This document shows, piece after piece, positions 25,101 through 38,826 of a stretch of 64,000 nucleotides of DNA (the first letter of the stretch is position 1; the number at the start of each line of letters is the position of its first letter). The DNA is taken from contig CANMNB010000004.1 in NCBI GenBank assembly GCA_947499145.1, forward strand, positions 248,001-312,000, given 5' to 3'. Both the position numbers and the translations under genes were made by a program. The notes under the pieces are model-generated. The model did not search any database and was not told the DNA's origin. It worked only from the letters and a program-made list of their open reading frames with translations. This stretch comes from an uncultured Arachnia sp. (GTDB taxonomy: Bacteria > Actinomycetota > Actinomycetes > Propionibacteriales > Propionibacteriaceae).

Positions 25101-26719
25101 GTGACGGCGAGCCGCAGGGCTCCCGGGCGCGCGAACAGGCGGCCGTCGCCCTGGACCAGGCGGGCGCGCAAGTCGCCGAAGTCCGCGCTGGGGTAGGCGC
25201 CTGTCAGCAGCTCGACGACGGAGTCGAACAGCGACCGATCGAGCGCGGCGTACGGCATGGCTCGGGTGACGGAGGCGTACCACTGTTCGACGTCGAGCCC
25301 CGATTCCCCGGAGGCCACCGCGGCAGCCACGGTCTGCTGGGCCAGGACGTCGAGGGGTGAGCGGGGGATGTGCAACGCCTCGATCTCGCCCCGCAACATG
25401 CGCTCCGTGGCGACGGCGGAGGGGATCAGGTCGCCGCGATGCAGCGGGTGGACGATGCCGCGGGAGACCGCGCCGACGTCGTGACCGGCGCGGCCGATCC
25501 TCTGGAGGGCGCTGGCCACCGACGGCGGGGCGGAGACCTGGATGACGCGGTCCACTGCCCCCATGTCGATGCCCAACTCCAGCGAGGACGTCGCCACCAC
25601 GCACTTCAGCTCGCCGGACTTGAGCGCCCCCTCGATGTCCGCCCGGGCCTCCTTGCTCACCGAGCCATGGTGGGCGCGGGCGATGACGGCAGGTGCCGCG
25701 CCCACCTCGTCAGCCGACGCCATGACCTGGGCGGGAGGCCGCCGCGTGGGCGCGGCGAGGGACTCCGGGTCGTGCTCAGCCGCCCAGATCTCGTTCAGCC
25801 TGGCGGTGAGGCGCTCGGCGGTGCGGCGGGAGTTGGTGAAGACCAGCGTGGATCGGCCGGCCATGACGACGTCGTAGATGTGCTGCTCGACGTGTGGCCA
25901 CAACGAGTCGGTACTCTCTGGTGCGGCCCCCAAGAGTGGGTCATGGGCCTCCGTCGGGGCGCCGGGCGGGGGACCGGGCTGGGTGATGTCCTCGACGGGG
26001 AGCCGTACGCTGACATCCCACTCCTTCCTTGCCGGTGGGGCCACGACCTGCACGGGCCGATCCCCGCCCAGGAACGCCGCCACCTTGTCGATGGGTCTGA
26101 CAGTGGCGGACAGTGCGATGCGCTGCACGTTCCCGCCCGCCAGATCGTCGAGCCGCTCCAGGCTGAGTGCCAGGTGGGAACCGCGCTTGGTTCCGGCCAG
26201 GGCATGGATCTCGTCGACGATGACCGTGCCGACGTCGGTCAGCGTGGAGCGCGCCTGCGAGGTCAGCATCAGGTAGAGCGACTCGGGCGTGGTGATGAGG
26301 ATGTCCGGAGGACGCCGCACAAGGGCTGCCCGCTCCCGCGACGGGGTGTCACCGGAGCGGATGCCGACGGTGGTCTCGGGCACGCTCAGGTGCAGGCGCT
26401 CCGCGGTCCGCTTGATGCCCACCAGGGGTGCGCGGAGGTTGCGCTCCACGTCGACGCCGAGGGCCTTGAGGGGCGAGATGTAGACCACGCGCGTTCCGGT
26501 GCCCGCCGGCTTCGGGATGGTGGCGAGTTGGTCCAGGGCGTGGAAGAAGGCGGCGAGGGTCTTGCCGGAGCCGGTAGGGGCGACGACGAGGGCGTGGTTC
26601 CCCTGGGCGATGGCACCCCAGGCCTCCGTTTGGACCTGTGTGGGCGCGCGGAACACGTCGGTGAACCACTGGCGGGCCGGCTCCGAGAACTGGGCCAACC
26701 CCGGTGCGGGCGCGCTCAT
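22127..26719 (-). CDS. lhr: Lhr-type ATP-dependent helicase
   Basis: About 1530 residues, the full length of actinobacterial Lhr. The N-terminal superfamily 2 core shows the Q-like motif, Walker A (APTGSGKTLAAFFHALDQL), DEIHALAGTKRG (motif II DEIH), SATVRP (motif III), ATSSLELGIDMG and QRIGRAGHD (motifs V and VI). A winged-helix and beta-barrel domain follow, then a long C-terminal half of the Lhr type (about 870-1530). It is a 3'-5' translocase on single-stranded DNA used in mutagen-induced repair. ATG 26719 is taken because motif Q follows shortly; the in-frame extension upstream to 26761 lacks family features. Confidence 0.96.
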   Translation of the reverse strand: MSAPAPGLAQFSEPARQWFTDVFRAPTQVQTEAWGAIAQGNHALVVAPTGSGKTLAAFFHALDQLATIPKPAGTGTRVVYISPLKALGVDVERNLRAPLVGIKRTAERLHLSVPETTVGIRSGDTPSRERAALVRRPPDILITTPESLYLMLTSQARSTLTDVGTVIVDEIHALAGTKRGSHLALSLERLDDLAGGNVQRIALSATVRPIDKVAAFLGGDRPVQVVAPPARKEWDVSVRLPVEDITQPGPPPGAPTEAHDPLLGAAPESTDSLWPHVEQHIYDVVMAGRSTLVFTNSRRTAERLTARLNEIWAAEHDPESLAAPTRRPPAQVMASADEVGAAPAVIARAHHGSVSKEARADIEGALKSGELKCVVATSSLELGIDMGAVDRVIQVSAPPSVASALQRIGRAGHDVGAVSRGIVHPLHRGDLIPSAVATERMLRGEIEALHIPRSPLDVLAQQTVAAAVASGESGLDVEQWYASVTRAMPYAALDRSLFDSVVELLTGAYPSADFGDLRARLVQGDGRLFARPGALRLAVTSGGTIPDRGMFGVFLAGEEGAGRRVGELDEEMVYESRVGDVFTLGASSWRIIEITRDQVLVTPAPGHTGRLPFWHGDQESRPAELGAHIGRFHREVLRGDERLTEGVLHENVRRNIGRYLAEQRDATGQVPDDTTVVVERFRDEVGDWRFVLHCPLGRAVLAPWALAIGASLQQATGMDVVPVASDDGIIWRLPDSEAAEHIVDHLIHEPDEVSTTVTEQVGGTALFAARFRECAARALLLPQRDPSRRSPLWQQRQRAAQLLEVARLHPRFPIIIETVREVLQDVYDLPELVEVLRRLRRGAMRLVEVTTPTPSPFAASMLFRYTGAFMYEGDTPLAERRAATLSMDPALLAAVLGTVDLRELLDLDVINAVEAELQHTTEDRRASSVEALADLPRLLGPIPLDEVPRRVTDEIASDLDGALAQLGGRVAVVHLAGRPHVVAASDLVLLRDALGIPLPPGAPAPSEASERDPLTQLVSRYARTHAPFTTTQVAAAFHMGAATAQLVLDREVAAKRLLQGHFTPGRSEPEYSDPDVLRRIRTRCLADARAQIQPVSTSGLARFLAAWHGVDDRPTSSPDEVLIALQRLAGAALPASAWETHVLPSRLRDYSPSHLDELVAEGEVLIRLRGSLGPEDPLVALVPAADIDLLPPPEPAADDLVALAAELGATGGLFTEVRSAREAATGNLTNTPELNELWWRAAEAGVIAPTSMAPVRARIGGAGRGAHKGPRSTPRSRARLPRPGRALLSRPTGDGAPPSVAGRWYPVHDPSLTPAEQAIAQVSGWLERYGVVTRGAVMADSPEGGFAAAYRVLAELEQAGKVVRGYVVESLGGSQFATSATIDHIRSFSDSTDDSAWPSGVATGKPIVLAAVDPANPYGTVVPWPEHPTARVSRAAGALVVLADGLCLAHLTRGGRNLTVFDPADGPERNVRMAVVGRAIQQAVSEGRMNRVRIEEIDGERAGVGPDVEVLLKAGARVTPRGVSFEGHRA

Positions 26720-26774
26720 GGGCCAAGTCTGCCAGCCGGGTCCGACAGATCCGGCTGGCAATGGGAGTCTGCTC

Positions 26775-28223
26775 CTAGTGCAGGTCCTCGCCCGGTACCT
26801 CGGCCCCGTCGGTGGACCAATTGGTGTGCCAGACGCCCTCGATGTCGGTCCGGAGGTAGGTGTGGGCGCCGAAGTAGTCGCGCAGGCCCTGAGTCAGAGC
26901 GGCGTTGAGGCGCGGGGCGCGGGCCTGGTCGTAGTGGGCCAGAGCCGCGCTGAAGCCCGGCACGGGGACGCCGGCGCGGACCGCCGTCGCGATGACCTCG
27001 CGCCAGCCGTCCTGGGTGGCGGCCAGCTCCTGCGCCACCGACGGCGCCTCCAGGAGGGTGGCGAGGTTGCCAGCGGCGTACTCGGACCGGATGCGCTCGA
27101 GCAGCTTGGCGCGGATGATGCAGCCAGCCCGCCAGATCTTCGCTACCTCCGCCACGTCGATGTCCCAGCCGTACTCGGCCCCGGCCATCCTGATCTCATC
27201 GAGGCCCTGGGCGTAGGCGACCACCTTGGAGGCCCACAGTGCCTGCCGGATCTGGTCGATGAAGGTCTGGCGATCCTCCACGACGAACGTCCCGTCGGGT
27301 CCCTGCAGGGCGGCCTGCGCGGCCTTGCGAAGGTCGGGATGCGACGAGACGGCGCGCGCGAAGACCGACTCGGCGATGGTGTTGACGGGGGTGCCCAGGT
27401 TGAGCGCGGCCTGCACGGTCCACGTGCCGGTGCCCTTCATACCCGCCGCGTCCACGATGGACTCGACGAGCGGGCCCCCGGTGCGGGCGTCGGTCTTGCG
27501 CAGCACCTCGGAGGTGATCTCGATGAGGTAGGAGTCCAGGTCCCCGGTGTTCCAGGTGGCGAAGACGTCGGCCATCTCCTCGTGGCTCAGGCCGAGGGCC
27601 TTGAGCAGCACGTAGGCCTCGCCGATGAACTGCATGTCGGCGTACTCGATGCCGTTGTGGACCATCTTCACGAAGTGGCCGGCGCCGTCGGTGCCGATCC
27701 AAGTGCAGCACGGCTCGCCGTCGACGTGTGCGGAGATCTTCTCGAGGATCGGGCCCAGGGCCTCGTAGGACTCCCGCGACCCGCCCGGCATGATCGACGG
27801 CCCCTCGAGCGCGCCGACCTCACCGCCGGAGATGCCCGCACCGACGAAGTGCAGCCCCATGCCGCGCAGCTTCTCCTCACGCACCCGGGTGTCCTCGTAG
27901 TGGGCGTTTCCGCCGTCGACGACGATGTCACCCTCCTCGAGCAGCGGCACGAGGGAGTCGATCGTGGCGTCGGTGCCGCGTCCGGCCTTGACCATGAGGA
28001 TGACCCGGCGCGGCCGCTCCAGCGAGGCGACGAAGTCGGCGAGCTCGGTCGACGGGCGGAAGTCGCCCTCGTGGCCGTGGTCTGCGATGACCGCATCGGT
28101 CTTGGAGGTGGTGCGGTTGTACACGGCGACGGCGTAGCCGTTGCGGGCCAGGTTCCGGGCCAGGTTGGAGCCCATCACCGCCATGCCGATCACACCGACG
28201 TCTGCCAGTTCCTTGCGAGCCAT
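26775..28223 (-). CDS. gnd: 6-phosphogluconate dehydrogenase, decarboxylating
   Basis: 482 residues, matching the long NADP-type enzymes. The N-terminal dinucleotide fold reads VGVIGMAVMGSNLARN; the substrate region has GISGGEVGALEGPSIMPGG and KMVHNGIEYADMQ (catalytic Lys/His/Asn). It oxidises 6-phosphogluconate to ribulose 5-phosphate and CO2 in the pentose phosphate pathway, into which arabinose-derived xylulose 5-phosphate also feeds. The ATG at 28223 follows GGAAAGG; upstream residues in the open frame are not enzyme-like. It is monocistronic, downstream of no obvious partner. Confidence 0.97.
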   Translation of the reverse strand: MARKELADVGVIGMAVMGSNLARNLARNGYAVAVYNRTTSKTDAVIADHGHEGDFRPSTELADFVASLERPRRVILMVKAGRGTDATIDSLVPLLEEGDIVVDGGNAHYEDTRVREEKLRGMGLHFVGAGISGGEVGALEGPSIMPGGSRESYEALGPILEKISAHVDGEPCCTWIGTDGAGHFVKMVHNGIEYADMQFIGEAYVLLKALGLSHEEMADVFATWNTGDLDSYLIEITSEVLRKTDARTGGPLVESIVDAAGMKGTGTWTVQAALNLGTPVNTIAESVFARAVSSHPDLRKAAQAALQGPDGTFVVEDRQTFIDQIRQALWASKVVAYAQGLDEIRMAGAEYGWDIDVAEVAKIWRAGCIIRAKLLERIRSEYAAGNLATLLEAPSVAQELAATQDGWREVIATAVRAGVPVPGFSAALAHYDQARAPRLNAALTQGLRDYFGAHTYLRTDIEGVWHTNWSTDGAEVPGEDLH

Positions 28224-28338
28224 GGTCGCCTTTCCATCGGGGGCTGAGTTCCGGGACAGCCTATCCGCCCGGCGTGCGCGGGGGAGTTCTGCATCACCCC
28301 GTGGACGACACCCAACGCGTGAGGAACCTGACCTGAAT

Positions 28339-28352
28339 CGAACGGACGTACG
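28339..28352. promoter_or_regulatory. LexA (SOS) box-like site upstream of the DUF222/HNH gene
   Basis: CGAAC-GGAC-GTACG differs at one base from the actinobacterial LexA consensus CGAAC-N4-GTTCG and lies 22 bp before the likely ATG of the HNH gene. In M. tuberculosis several 13E12-repeat genes of the same family carry LexA boxes at this position, which supports the call. Confidence 0.6.
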
Positions 28353-28373
28353 AAATTGTCGGGGGTTGATTCT

Positions 28374-29735
28374 ATGGTTGTGGGTATGGATGAGCAGGCG
28401 CGCCAGACCGCTGAGCAACTGCGTTCGGTCGATGAGTTGCGCCGGTTCGCGGAGGCCCAGACGATCAGGTTGTTGTGTGACCTGGCCCGCCAGTACCGGG
28501 TCGAGTATGACGACGTGGTGGAGGTGCTGGCGGAGCGCCGGGTCCGGCTGGGTGGGGTGGGGACTCCGGCGGTGTCGGAGTTCATCGGCTTGGAGTTGGC
28601 GGGGCTGTTGCGGTGTCCGCCGATGGTGGCGGCGTCGAAGCTAGCTGACGCGCTCAACCTGCAGTACCGGCACCCGCAGTTGTTCGTCGCGGTGCAGGGG
28701 CTGCGCGTGGAAGCCGCGAGGGCGTGCAAGGCGGCCGCTTTGTGTTCTGACCTGCCGGCCGAGGTGGCCGCCCGGGTGACCGAGGAGTGGGTGGGCCGGC
28801 AGGAGTCGTTGGGGTGGACGGCGTCGTTGAACCTGTTGAAGAAGTTGATCATCCAGGCGGACCCGGCCCGGGCCGCGGAGCAGGAGCGGCGGCGTCGGGC
28901 GGAGCGTGGGGTGTGGGTGTGGGGGCTGCATGAGGGGGCGATGAACCTGACCGGCTGCCTCGATGTGTTGGATGCCCGTTACCTCGACGCTGCCGTCGAC
29001 CGGATCGCCGACCTCCTCGCCCCGGATCATCCCGGATCCTCCCAGTCGGTGTTGCGGGCCAAGGCGTTGGGGGTGTTGGCGAACCCGGCCTACGCGCTGG
29101 CGCTGCTGCAACAGGCGGCTCAGCCCACCCTGAGCGACACCGATACTGTCTCCGCTGTGGCTGCTGGTCCCGATGCGTCGGGGGATCTGCCGCAGCGGCA
29201 TGACCCGCACTGCCTCGGGGTGTTGTGCGGCACGATCACCACACCCTTGGCGAAGCTGCGGCCGCGTTTGGAGTTGGCCGTGCACATTCACGCGGATGCC
29301 GTCGGTCGGCTCACCGGCACCGCCCGCATCGACAAAGCCGGCCACATCACCACCGCACTACTGGCCGAGCTCCTCCCCGACACCGAGGTCACCGTCCAGT
29401 CGGTCATCGACCCCGCCGAGATCCCCGCCGAGGACCGCTACGTCCCCACCGTGAGGATGCGCAAGGCACTGGTGCTGGCCCTCAAACACGAACTCTTCCC
29501 GTATTCGAACACCCGATCCGCGGGCCTGGACATCGACCACACCCAACCCTTCGCCCCCGGCCGGCCGGCCCAGACCCGGATCGGGAACCTTGCCCCCGTG
29601 TCCAGACGGGTCCACCGGGCGAAGACCGCCCGCGCCTGGCTGGTGCGACAACCCAGCCCCGGGAAACTCACCTGGACCAGCCCACTCCGATTCGCCTACG
29701 ACGTCACCCCCACCGGCACCCGCATGCTCGCCTAG
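28374..29735 (+). CDS. DUF222 / HNH endonuclease-domain protein (13E12 family)
   Basis: About 453 residues. The N-terminal DUF222 helical region spans about 10-330. At the C-terminus an HNH-like nuclease motif is built around FPYSNTRSAGLDIDHTQPF and IGNLAPVSRRVHRAKT, with LDIDH in place of the metal-binding D-H and RVHRAKT as the last histidine. The family is repeated many times in mycobacteria (REP13E12) and Propionibacteriaceae; its role is unsettled but linked to mobile elements and DNA damage. Start choices are ATG 28374 (GGGGG eight bases upstream) or ATG 28386. The gene ends overlapping the convergent pyrC by 4 bp. Confidence 0.9.
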   Translation: MVVGMDEQARQTAEQLRSVDELRRFAEAQTIRLLCDLARQYRVEYDDVVEVLAERRVRLGGVGTPAVSEFIGLELAGLLRCPPMVAASKLADALNLQYRHPQLFVAVQGLRVEAARACKAAALCSDLPAEVAARVTEEWVGRQESLGWTASLNLLKKLIIQADPARAAEQERRRRAERGVWVWGLHEGAMNLTGCLDVLDARYLDAAVDRIADLLAPDHPGSSQSVLRAKALGVLANPAYALALLQQAAQPTLSDTDTVSAVAAGPDASGDLPQRHDPHCLGVLCGTITTPLAKLRPRLELAVHIHADAVGRLTGTARIDKAGHITTALLAELLPDTEVTVQSVIDPAEIPAEDRYVPTVRMRKALVLALKHELFPYSNTRSAGLDIDHTQPFAPGRPAQTRIGNLAPVSRRVHRAKTARAWLVRQPSPGKLTWTSPLRFAYDVTPTGTRMLA

Positions 29736-31000
29736 CCGCGACGGTAAGTGACCTGCCCCCGGAAGACGGTGAGCTCCACCGGGTCGGGTAGATCCCTGCC
29801 GTGGTACGGGTTGTTGCGGCTGAGTGACGCGGAGTCCGCCTTGTCCACGAGTGCGCGGCGCGTGGGGTCCACCAGCACCAGGTTGGCGGGCTCGTCCACG
29901 GCGAGCGGTCGGCCCTGCCCGCCGACGCGGCCGACGCGCGCCGGGGCGTGGCTCATGCGGTCGGCGACGCCCTGCCAGTCCAGGCGACCGGGCTCGACCA
30001 TCGTGTCGATGACCACGGCCAGCGCCTGCTCGAGGCCCAGCATCCCGGGCCGGGCGTCGGCGAAGGCGTGGTCCTTGTCGTGGGCGGCATGGGGGGCGTG
30101 GTCGGTGCCGACGATGTCGATGGTGCCGTCGGCCAGCGCCTCGCGGAGTGCTTCGACGTGCTCGGAGGTCCTCAGCGGAGGGTTGACCTTGTAGGTGGTG
30201 TCGTAACCGACGAGTTCCTCCGTCGTCAGCGACAGGTGGTGGGGTGTCGCCTCGGCCGTCACCTTGATGCCGCGCGCCTTCGCCCAGCGGATCACCTCGA
30301 TGCCCTCGGCCGTCGAGACGTGGCAGGCGTGGTAGCGGGAGCCGGTCGCCTCGGCGAGTTGGACGTCGCGGGCCAGGATCACTGACTCCGCCACCGGCGG
30401 CCAGCCGCCGAGTCCCAAGCGGCCGGACAGCTCACCCTCGTGGCAGCAAGCGCCCGGGCCGGCAAGGTTGCTGTCCTGGGCGTGTTGGGCGAGCACACCG
30501 TCGAAGGGTCTGATCCACTCGAATGCGCGCCTCATGAGCGAGGCGTCCATGACGCAGAAGCCGTCGTCGGAGAAGACGGTTACGCCGGCGCGGGACCGGT
30601 GCATGAGCGCCAGGTCCGCGAGCTCCTCACCACGCAGTCCACGCGTAATCGCACCGACCGGGACCACCTGCACCAGACCCGCGCGTTCACCGAGGCCGAG
30701 GACGTGCTCCGCTCGCTCGGGAGTGTCCGTGACGGGCGAGGTGTTGGCCATGGCGTGGACGCAGGTGAACCCCCCACGGGCGGCAGCGCGCGACCCGGAG
30801 GCCACCGTCTCGGCGTCCTCCCGTCCGGGCTCCCGGAGGTGGGTGTGGAGGTCCACCAGCCCCGGGAGGGCGACCAGCCCGTCGGCGTCGATGCGCTCCG
30901 CGTCGGCCGAGGCTTCGTCCACCAGGACGCCGTCGCGGATGTGGAGGTCCGTGCGAGTGCCGTCGGGCATTTGGACCCCTGTGATCACCAGGTTGCTCAT
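29732..31000 (-). CDS. pyrC: dihydroorotase
   Basis: 422 residues, class I type. Metal-site residues are visible: HTHLREPG (two His), SDDG (Asp in place of the carboxylated Lys, as in Aquifex-type enzymes), LAQHAQD, YHACHVSTAEG and GTDHAPH. It closes N-carbamoyl-aspartate to dihydroorotate in pyrimidine synthesis. ATG 31000 is preceded by GAAGGA at proper distance; an upstream GTG at 31015 would overlap pyrB by 4 bp and is the alternative. Third gene of the pyrR-pyrB-pyrC operon. Confidence 0.96.
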   Translation of the reverse strand: MSNLVITGVQMPDGTRTDLHIRDGVLVDEASADAERIDADGLVALPGLVDLHTHLREPGREDAETVASGSRAAARGGFTCVHAMANTSPVTDTPERAEHVLGLGERAGLVQVVPVGAITRGLRGEELADLALMHRSRAGVTVFSDDGFCVMDASLMRRAFEWIRPFDGVLAQHAQDSNLAGPGACCHEGELSGRLGLGGWPPVAESVILARDVQLAEATGSRYHACHVSTAEGIEVIRWAKARGIKVTAEATPHHLSLTTEELVGYDTTYKVNPPLRTSEHVEALREALADGTIDIVGTDHAPHAAHDKDHAFADARPGMLGLEQALAVVIDTMVEPGRLDWQGVADRMSHAPARVGRVGGQGRPLAVDEPANLVLVDPTRRALVDKADSASLSRNNPYHGRDLPDPVELTVFRGQVTYRRG

Positions 31001-31011
31001 CGTGTCGTCCT

Positions 31012-31938
31012 TCACTCGTTTCCGGCCAGCAGGTGGTACAGCACGCTCATGCGCACGGCGACGCCCGCGGACACCTGGTCCAGGACGATGGCCCTGGCGC
31101 TGTCGGCGGCGTCGGAGGAGATCTCCAGGCCTCGGTTCATCGGTCCCGGGTGCGCGATGACGGCGGTCGGTCGCATCGAGGCGAGGCGCGTGCCCGTCAG
31201 TCCATAACCGGCGATGTACTCGCGCTCGGAGGGGAAGAACCCGCCCTGCATGCGCTCGCGTTGCACGCGCAGCATCATGGCGACATCCGCCTCGGGGAGC
31301 ACGTCATCGAGTTCAGTGGTGACCTCCACTCCCCAGGTGTCGACGCCGGCGGGCAAGAGCGTGCGCGGGGCGACCAGTGCCACAGAGGCGCCGAGTCGGG
31401 GGAGCAGCGCGACGTTGGAGCGCACCACCCGGGAGTGGAGAAGGTCGCCCACGATGACCACCCGTTTGCCCTCGAGCGTCCCGAGGTCATGGTTCCGGAA
31501 GTGCCGCAGCATGGCGTGTGCGTCGAGCAGGGCCTGCGTCGGGTGCTCGTGCGTGCCGTCACCGGCGTTGATCATGGACGCCCGCACCCAGTTGGCGGCC
31601 TGCGCCACGGCGCCGGAGCCTGCGTGTCGCATGACGATGGCGTCGACGCCCATGGCGTCGAGGGTGAGCAGCGTGTCCTTCATCGACTCGCCCTTGGACA
31701 CCGACGACCCCTTCGCGGAGACGTTGATCGCGTCAGCGGACAGCCACTTGGCCGCCAGCTCGAAGGACGAGCGGGTCCGGGTGGAGTCCTCGAAGAAGAG
31801 ATTGACCACCGTGCGCCCGCGTAGGGCCGGGAGCTTCTTCACGGGTCGCGACTGGACGTCGTGCATCTCCTCGGCCGTGGCCAGCACGGCCTCCAGGTCG
31901 GTGTCGGTCAGGTCGTGGATGCTCAACAGGTGCTTCAC
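31012..31938 (-). CDS. pyrB: aspartate carbamoyltransferase, catalytic subunit
   Basis: 308 residues. The carbamoyl-phosphate loop [13 protein letters not shown] and the second loop [13 protein letters not shown] are intact, with [12 protein letters not shown] and the C-terminal aspartate-binding MHPGPMNRG equivalent ([12 protein letters not shown]). It joins carbamoyl phosphate and aspartate. Its ATG overlaps the pyrR stop (ATGA), so the genes are translationally coupled. No regulatory pyrI gene is seen, as usual in Gram-positives. Confidence 0.97.
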   Translation of the reverse strand: MKHLLSIHDLTDTDLEAVLATAEEMHDVQSRPVKKLPALRGRTVVNLFFEDSTRTRSSFELAAKWLSADAINVSAKGSSVSKGESMKDTLLTLDAMGVDAIVMRHAGSGAVAQAANWVRASMINAGDGTHEHPTQALLDAHAMLRHFRNHDLGTLEGKRVVIVGDLLHSRVVRSNVALLPRLGASVALVAPRTLLPAGVDTWGVEVTTELDDVLPEADVAMMLRVQRERMQGGFFPSEREYIAGYGLTGTRLASMRPTAVIAHPGPMNRGLEISSDAADSARAIVLDQVSAGVAVRMSVLYHLLAGNE

Positions 31939-32492
31939 AGGTCGTCCCCTCCGGATTCGCGCTCGATGACCACCTCGTCGAGTCCGTCCAACTCCTCGAA
32001 CCGCACCCGCACGCGCTCGGCTCGTGACGTGGGGAGCGTCTTGCCGACGATGTGTGCCTGGATCGGCAGTTCCCGATGCCCGCGGTCCACGAGTGCGAGC
32101 AGCTGGATCTGGCGCGGCCGCCCGAGGTCGGCCAGCGCGTGGAGCGCGGCCTGGACCGTGCGGCCGGAGAACAACACGTCGTCGACGAGCACCACGGTGG
32201 CGTCGTCGATGGATCGGGGGAGCCGCGTGCGGCCGACCGGACGGGTGGGGTGGCGGCGGAGGTCGTCGCGATACATCGTGATGTCCAGTTCCCCGACGGC
32301 GATGTCGACGCCCTCGGCCTCGGCGATCGCGGCGGCCAGCCGTTCCGCCAGCGGGACGCCGCGGGTCAGGATGCCCAGGAGAACGACGTCGGTGGTGCCC
32401 TGGTTGAGTTCGAGCAGTTCATGGGTCATGCGGCGGATCGCACGGCCCATCTCGGCGGCGTTGAGCACGCAGGTGGACTCGGGTGGCGTCAT
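31935..32492 (-). CDS. pyrR: PyrR bifunctional regulator / uracil phosphoribosyltransferase
   Basis: 185 residues of the type I PRTase fold. The PRPP-binding loop is [13 protein letters not shown] (about 104-116), and an N-terminal segment [15 protein letters not shown] is typical of PyrR. It senses UMP/UTP and binds pyr mRNA. The ATG at 32492 follows GAGGACAG. It leads the pyr operon. A strong minus-strand hairpin lies only about 40 nt before its start, which could serve as an attenuator as well as a terminator for the preceding gene. Confidence 0.95.
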   Translation of the reverse strand: MTPPESTCVLNAAEMGRAIRRMTHELLELNQGTTDVVLLGILTRGVPLAERLAAAIAEAEGVDIAVGELDITMYRDDLRRHPTRPVGRTRLPRSIDDATVVLVDDVLFSGRTVQAALHALADLGRPRQIQLLALVDRGHRELPIQAHIVGKTLPTSRAERVRVRFEELDGLDEVVIERESGGDDL

Positions 32493-32531
32493 CTGTCCTC
32501 GATGCTGGAGTGTCGTCAGGGGGCAAACGAA

Positions 32532-32564
32532 AAGCCCGGCCGACGGGAGGGTCGGTCCGGGCTT
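32532..32564 (-). terminator. Rho-independent terminator upstream of pyrR
   Basis: AAGCCCGG pairs with CCGGGCTT and CCGAC with GTCGG (one bulged base), followed on the minus strand by TTTTCGTTTG. It ends transcription of the small membrane-protein gene and/or acts as a leader terminator of the pyr operon. Confidence 0.8.
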
Positions 32565-32577
32565 GTCGTGTTCATCG

Positions 32578-32853
32578 TCAGAGCGCAGGCTCTCGGGTCT
32601 CGCGGTCGCGTGCCTCGGTGGTGGCGAGCCCCTCGTCCGGCGGGTCCTGCTCGTAGTCGGTCAACGCGACCTCTCGCGATCCGCTGGTCTCGGTGCGGAA
32701 CCGCCGAGACAGCGTCGGCGTGAACGTGATCAGGGCGACCACGACTCCCACCAGCAGCGGGCCGATGAGCATGAGCATCACCATCGAGAAGCCGGACGCC
32801 TCGGGGGCCTCGGGCCACCCGGGCAGCGTCTCCAGCGGCAGCAACCAGTTCAT
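32578..32853 (-). CDS. small single-span membrane protein, unknown
   Basis: 91 residues: a short N-terminal part ([12 protein letters not shown]), one membrane segment (about 25-48, [20 protein letters not shown]), then a charged cytoplasmic tail rich in Arg, Glu and Asp. It lies 19 bp after the pepN stop on the same strand and before the pyr operon, separated from the latter by a terminator. No family is recognised. Confidence 0.6.
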   Translation of the reverse strand: MNWLLPLETLPGWPEAPEASGFSMVMLMLIGPLLVGVVVALITFTPTLSRRFRTETSGSREVALTDYEQDPPDEGLATTEARDRETREPAL

Positions 32854-32872
32854 GAGGCCCAAGGATAGCGGC

Positions 32873-38684
<5,812 letters not shown>

Positions 38685-38697
38685 GGGCCGATGGTAG

Positions 38698-38715
38698 CGA
38701 ATTGGTAACGATTCG
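38698..38715. promoter_or_regulatory. putative autoregulatory operator of the LacI gene
   Basis: CGAAT-N8-ATTCG encloses TGGTAACG. On the minus strand it lies just upstream of TACCAT, a possible -10 for the LacI gene at 38684. Weak symmetry; tentative. Confidence 0.35.
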
Positions 38716-38752
38716 TGCCCGATCGGGAGGAACCGCTGGACAGTGAACTACT

Positions 38753-38797
38753 CCCGTTGTAAAACTATGCGCAGACAGTTTTACACCCGTTGTAAAC
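38753..38797. promoter_or_regulatory. operator cluster upstream of the GH51/importer operon
   Basis: CCCGTTGTAAA occurs twice as an exact direct repeat, 38753-38763 and 38786-38796, 33 bp apart (about three DNA turns). TGTAAAACT (38758-38766) and AGTTTTACA (38777-38785) form an exact inverted repeat, and TTTACA-N5-TGTAAA (38780-38796) is a second palindrome. TTGTAA and TTTACA, 17 bp apart, could be the -35 and -10. This is the likely binding region of the divergent LacI protein, 30-75 bp before the GH51 start. Confidence 0.65.
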
Positions 38798-38826
38798 GCA
38801 AGCGTGCAGCTCAAAGGAGAGTTGAA

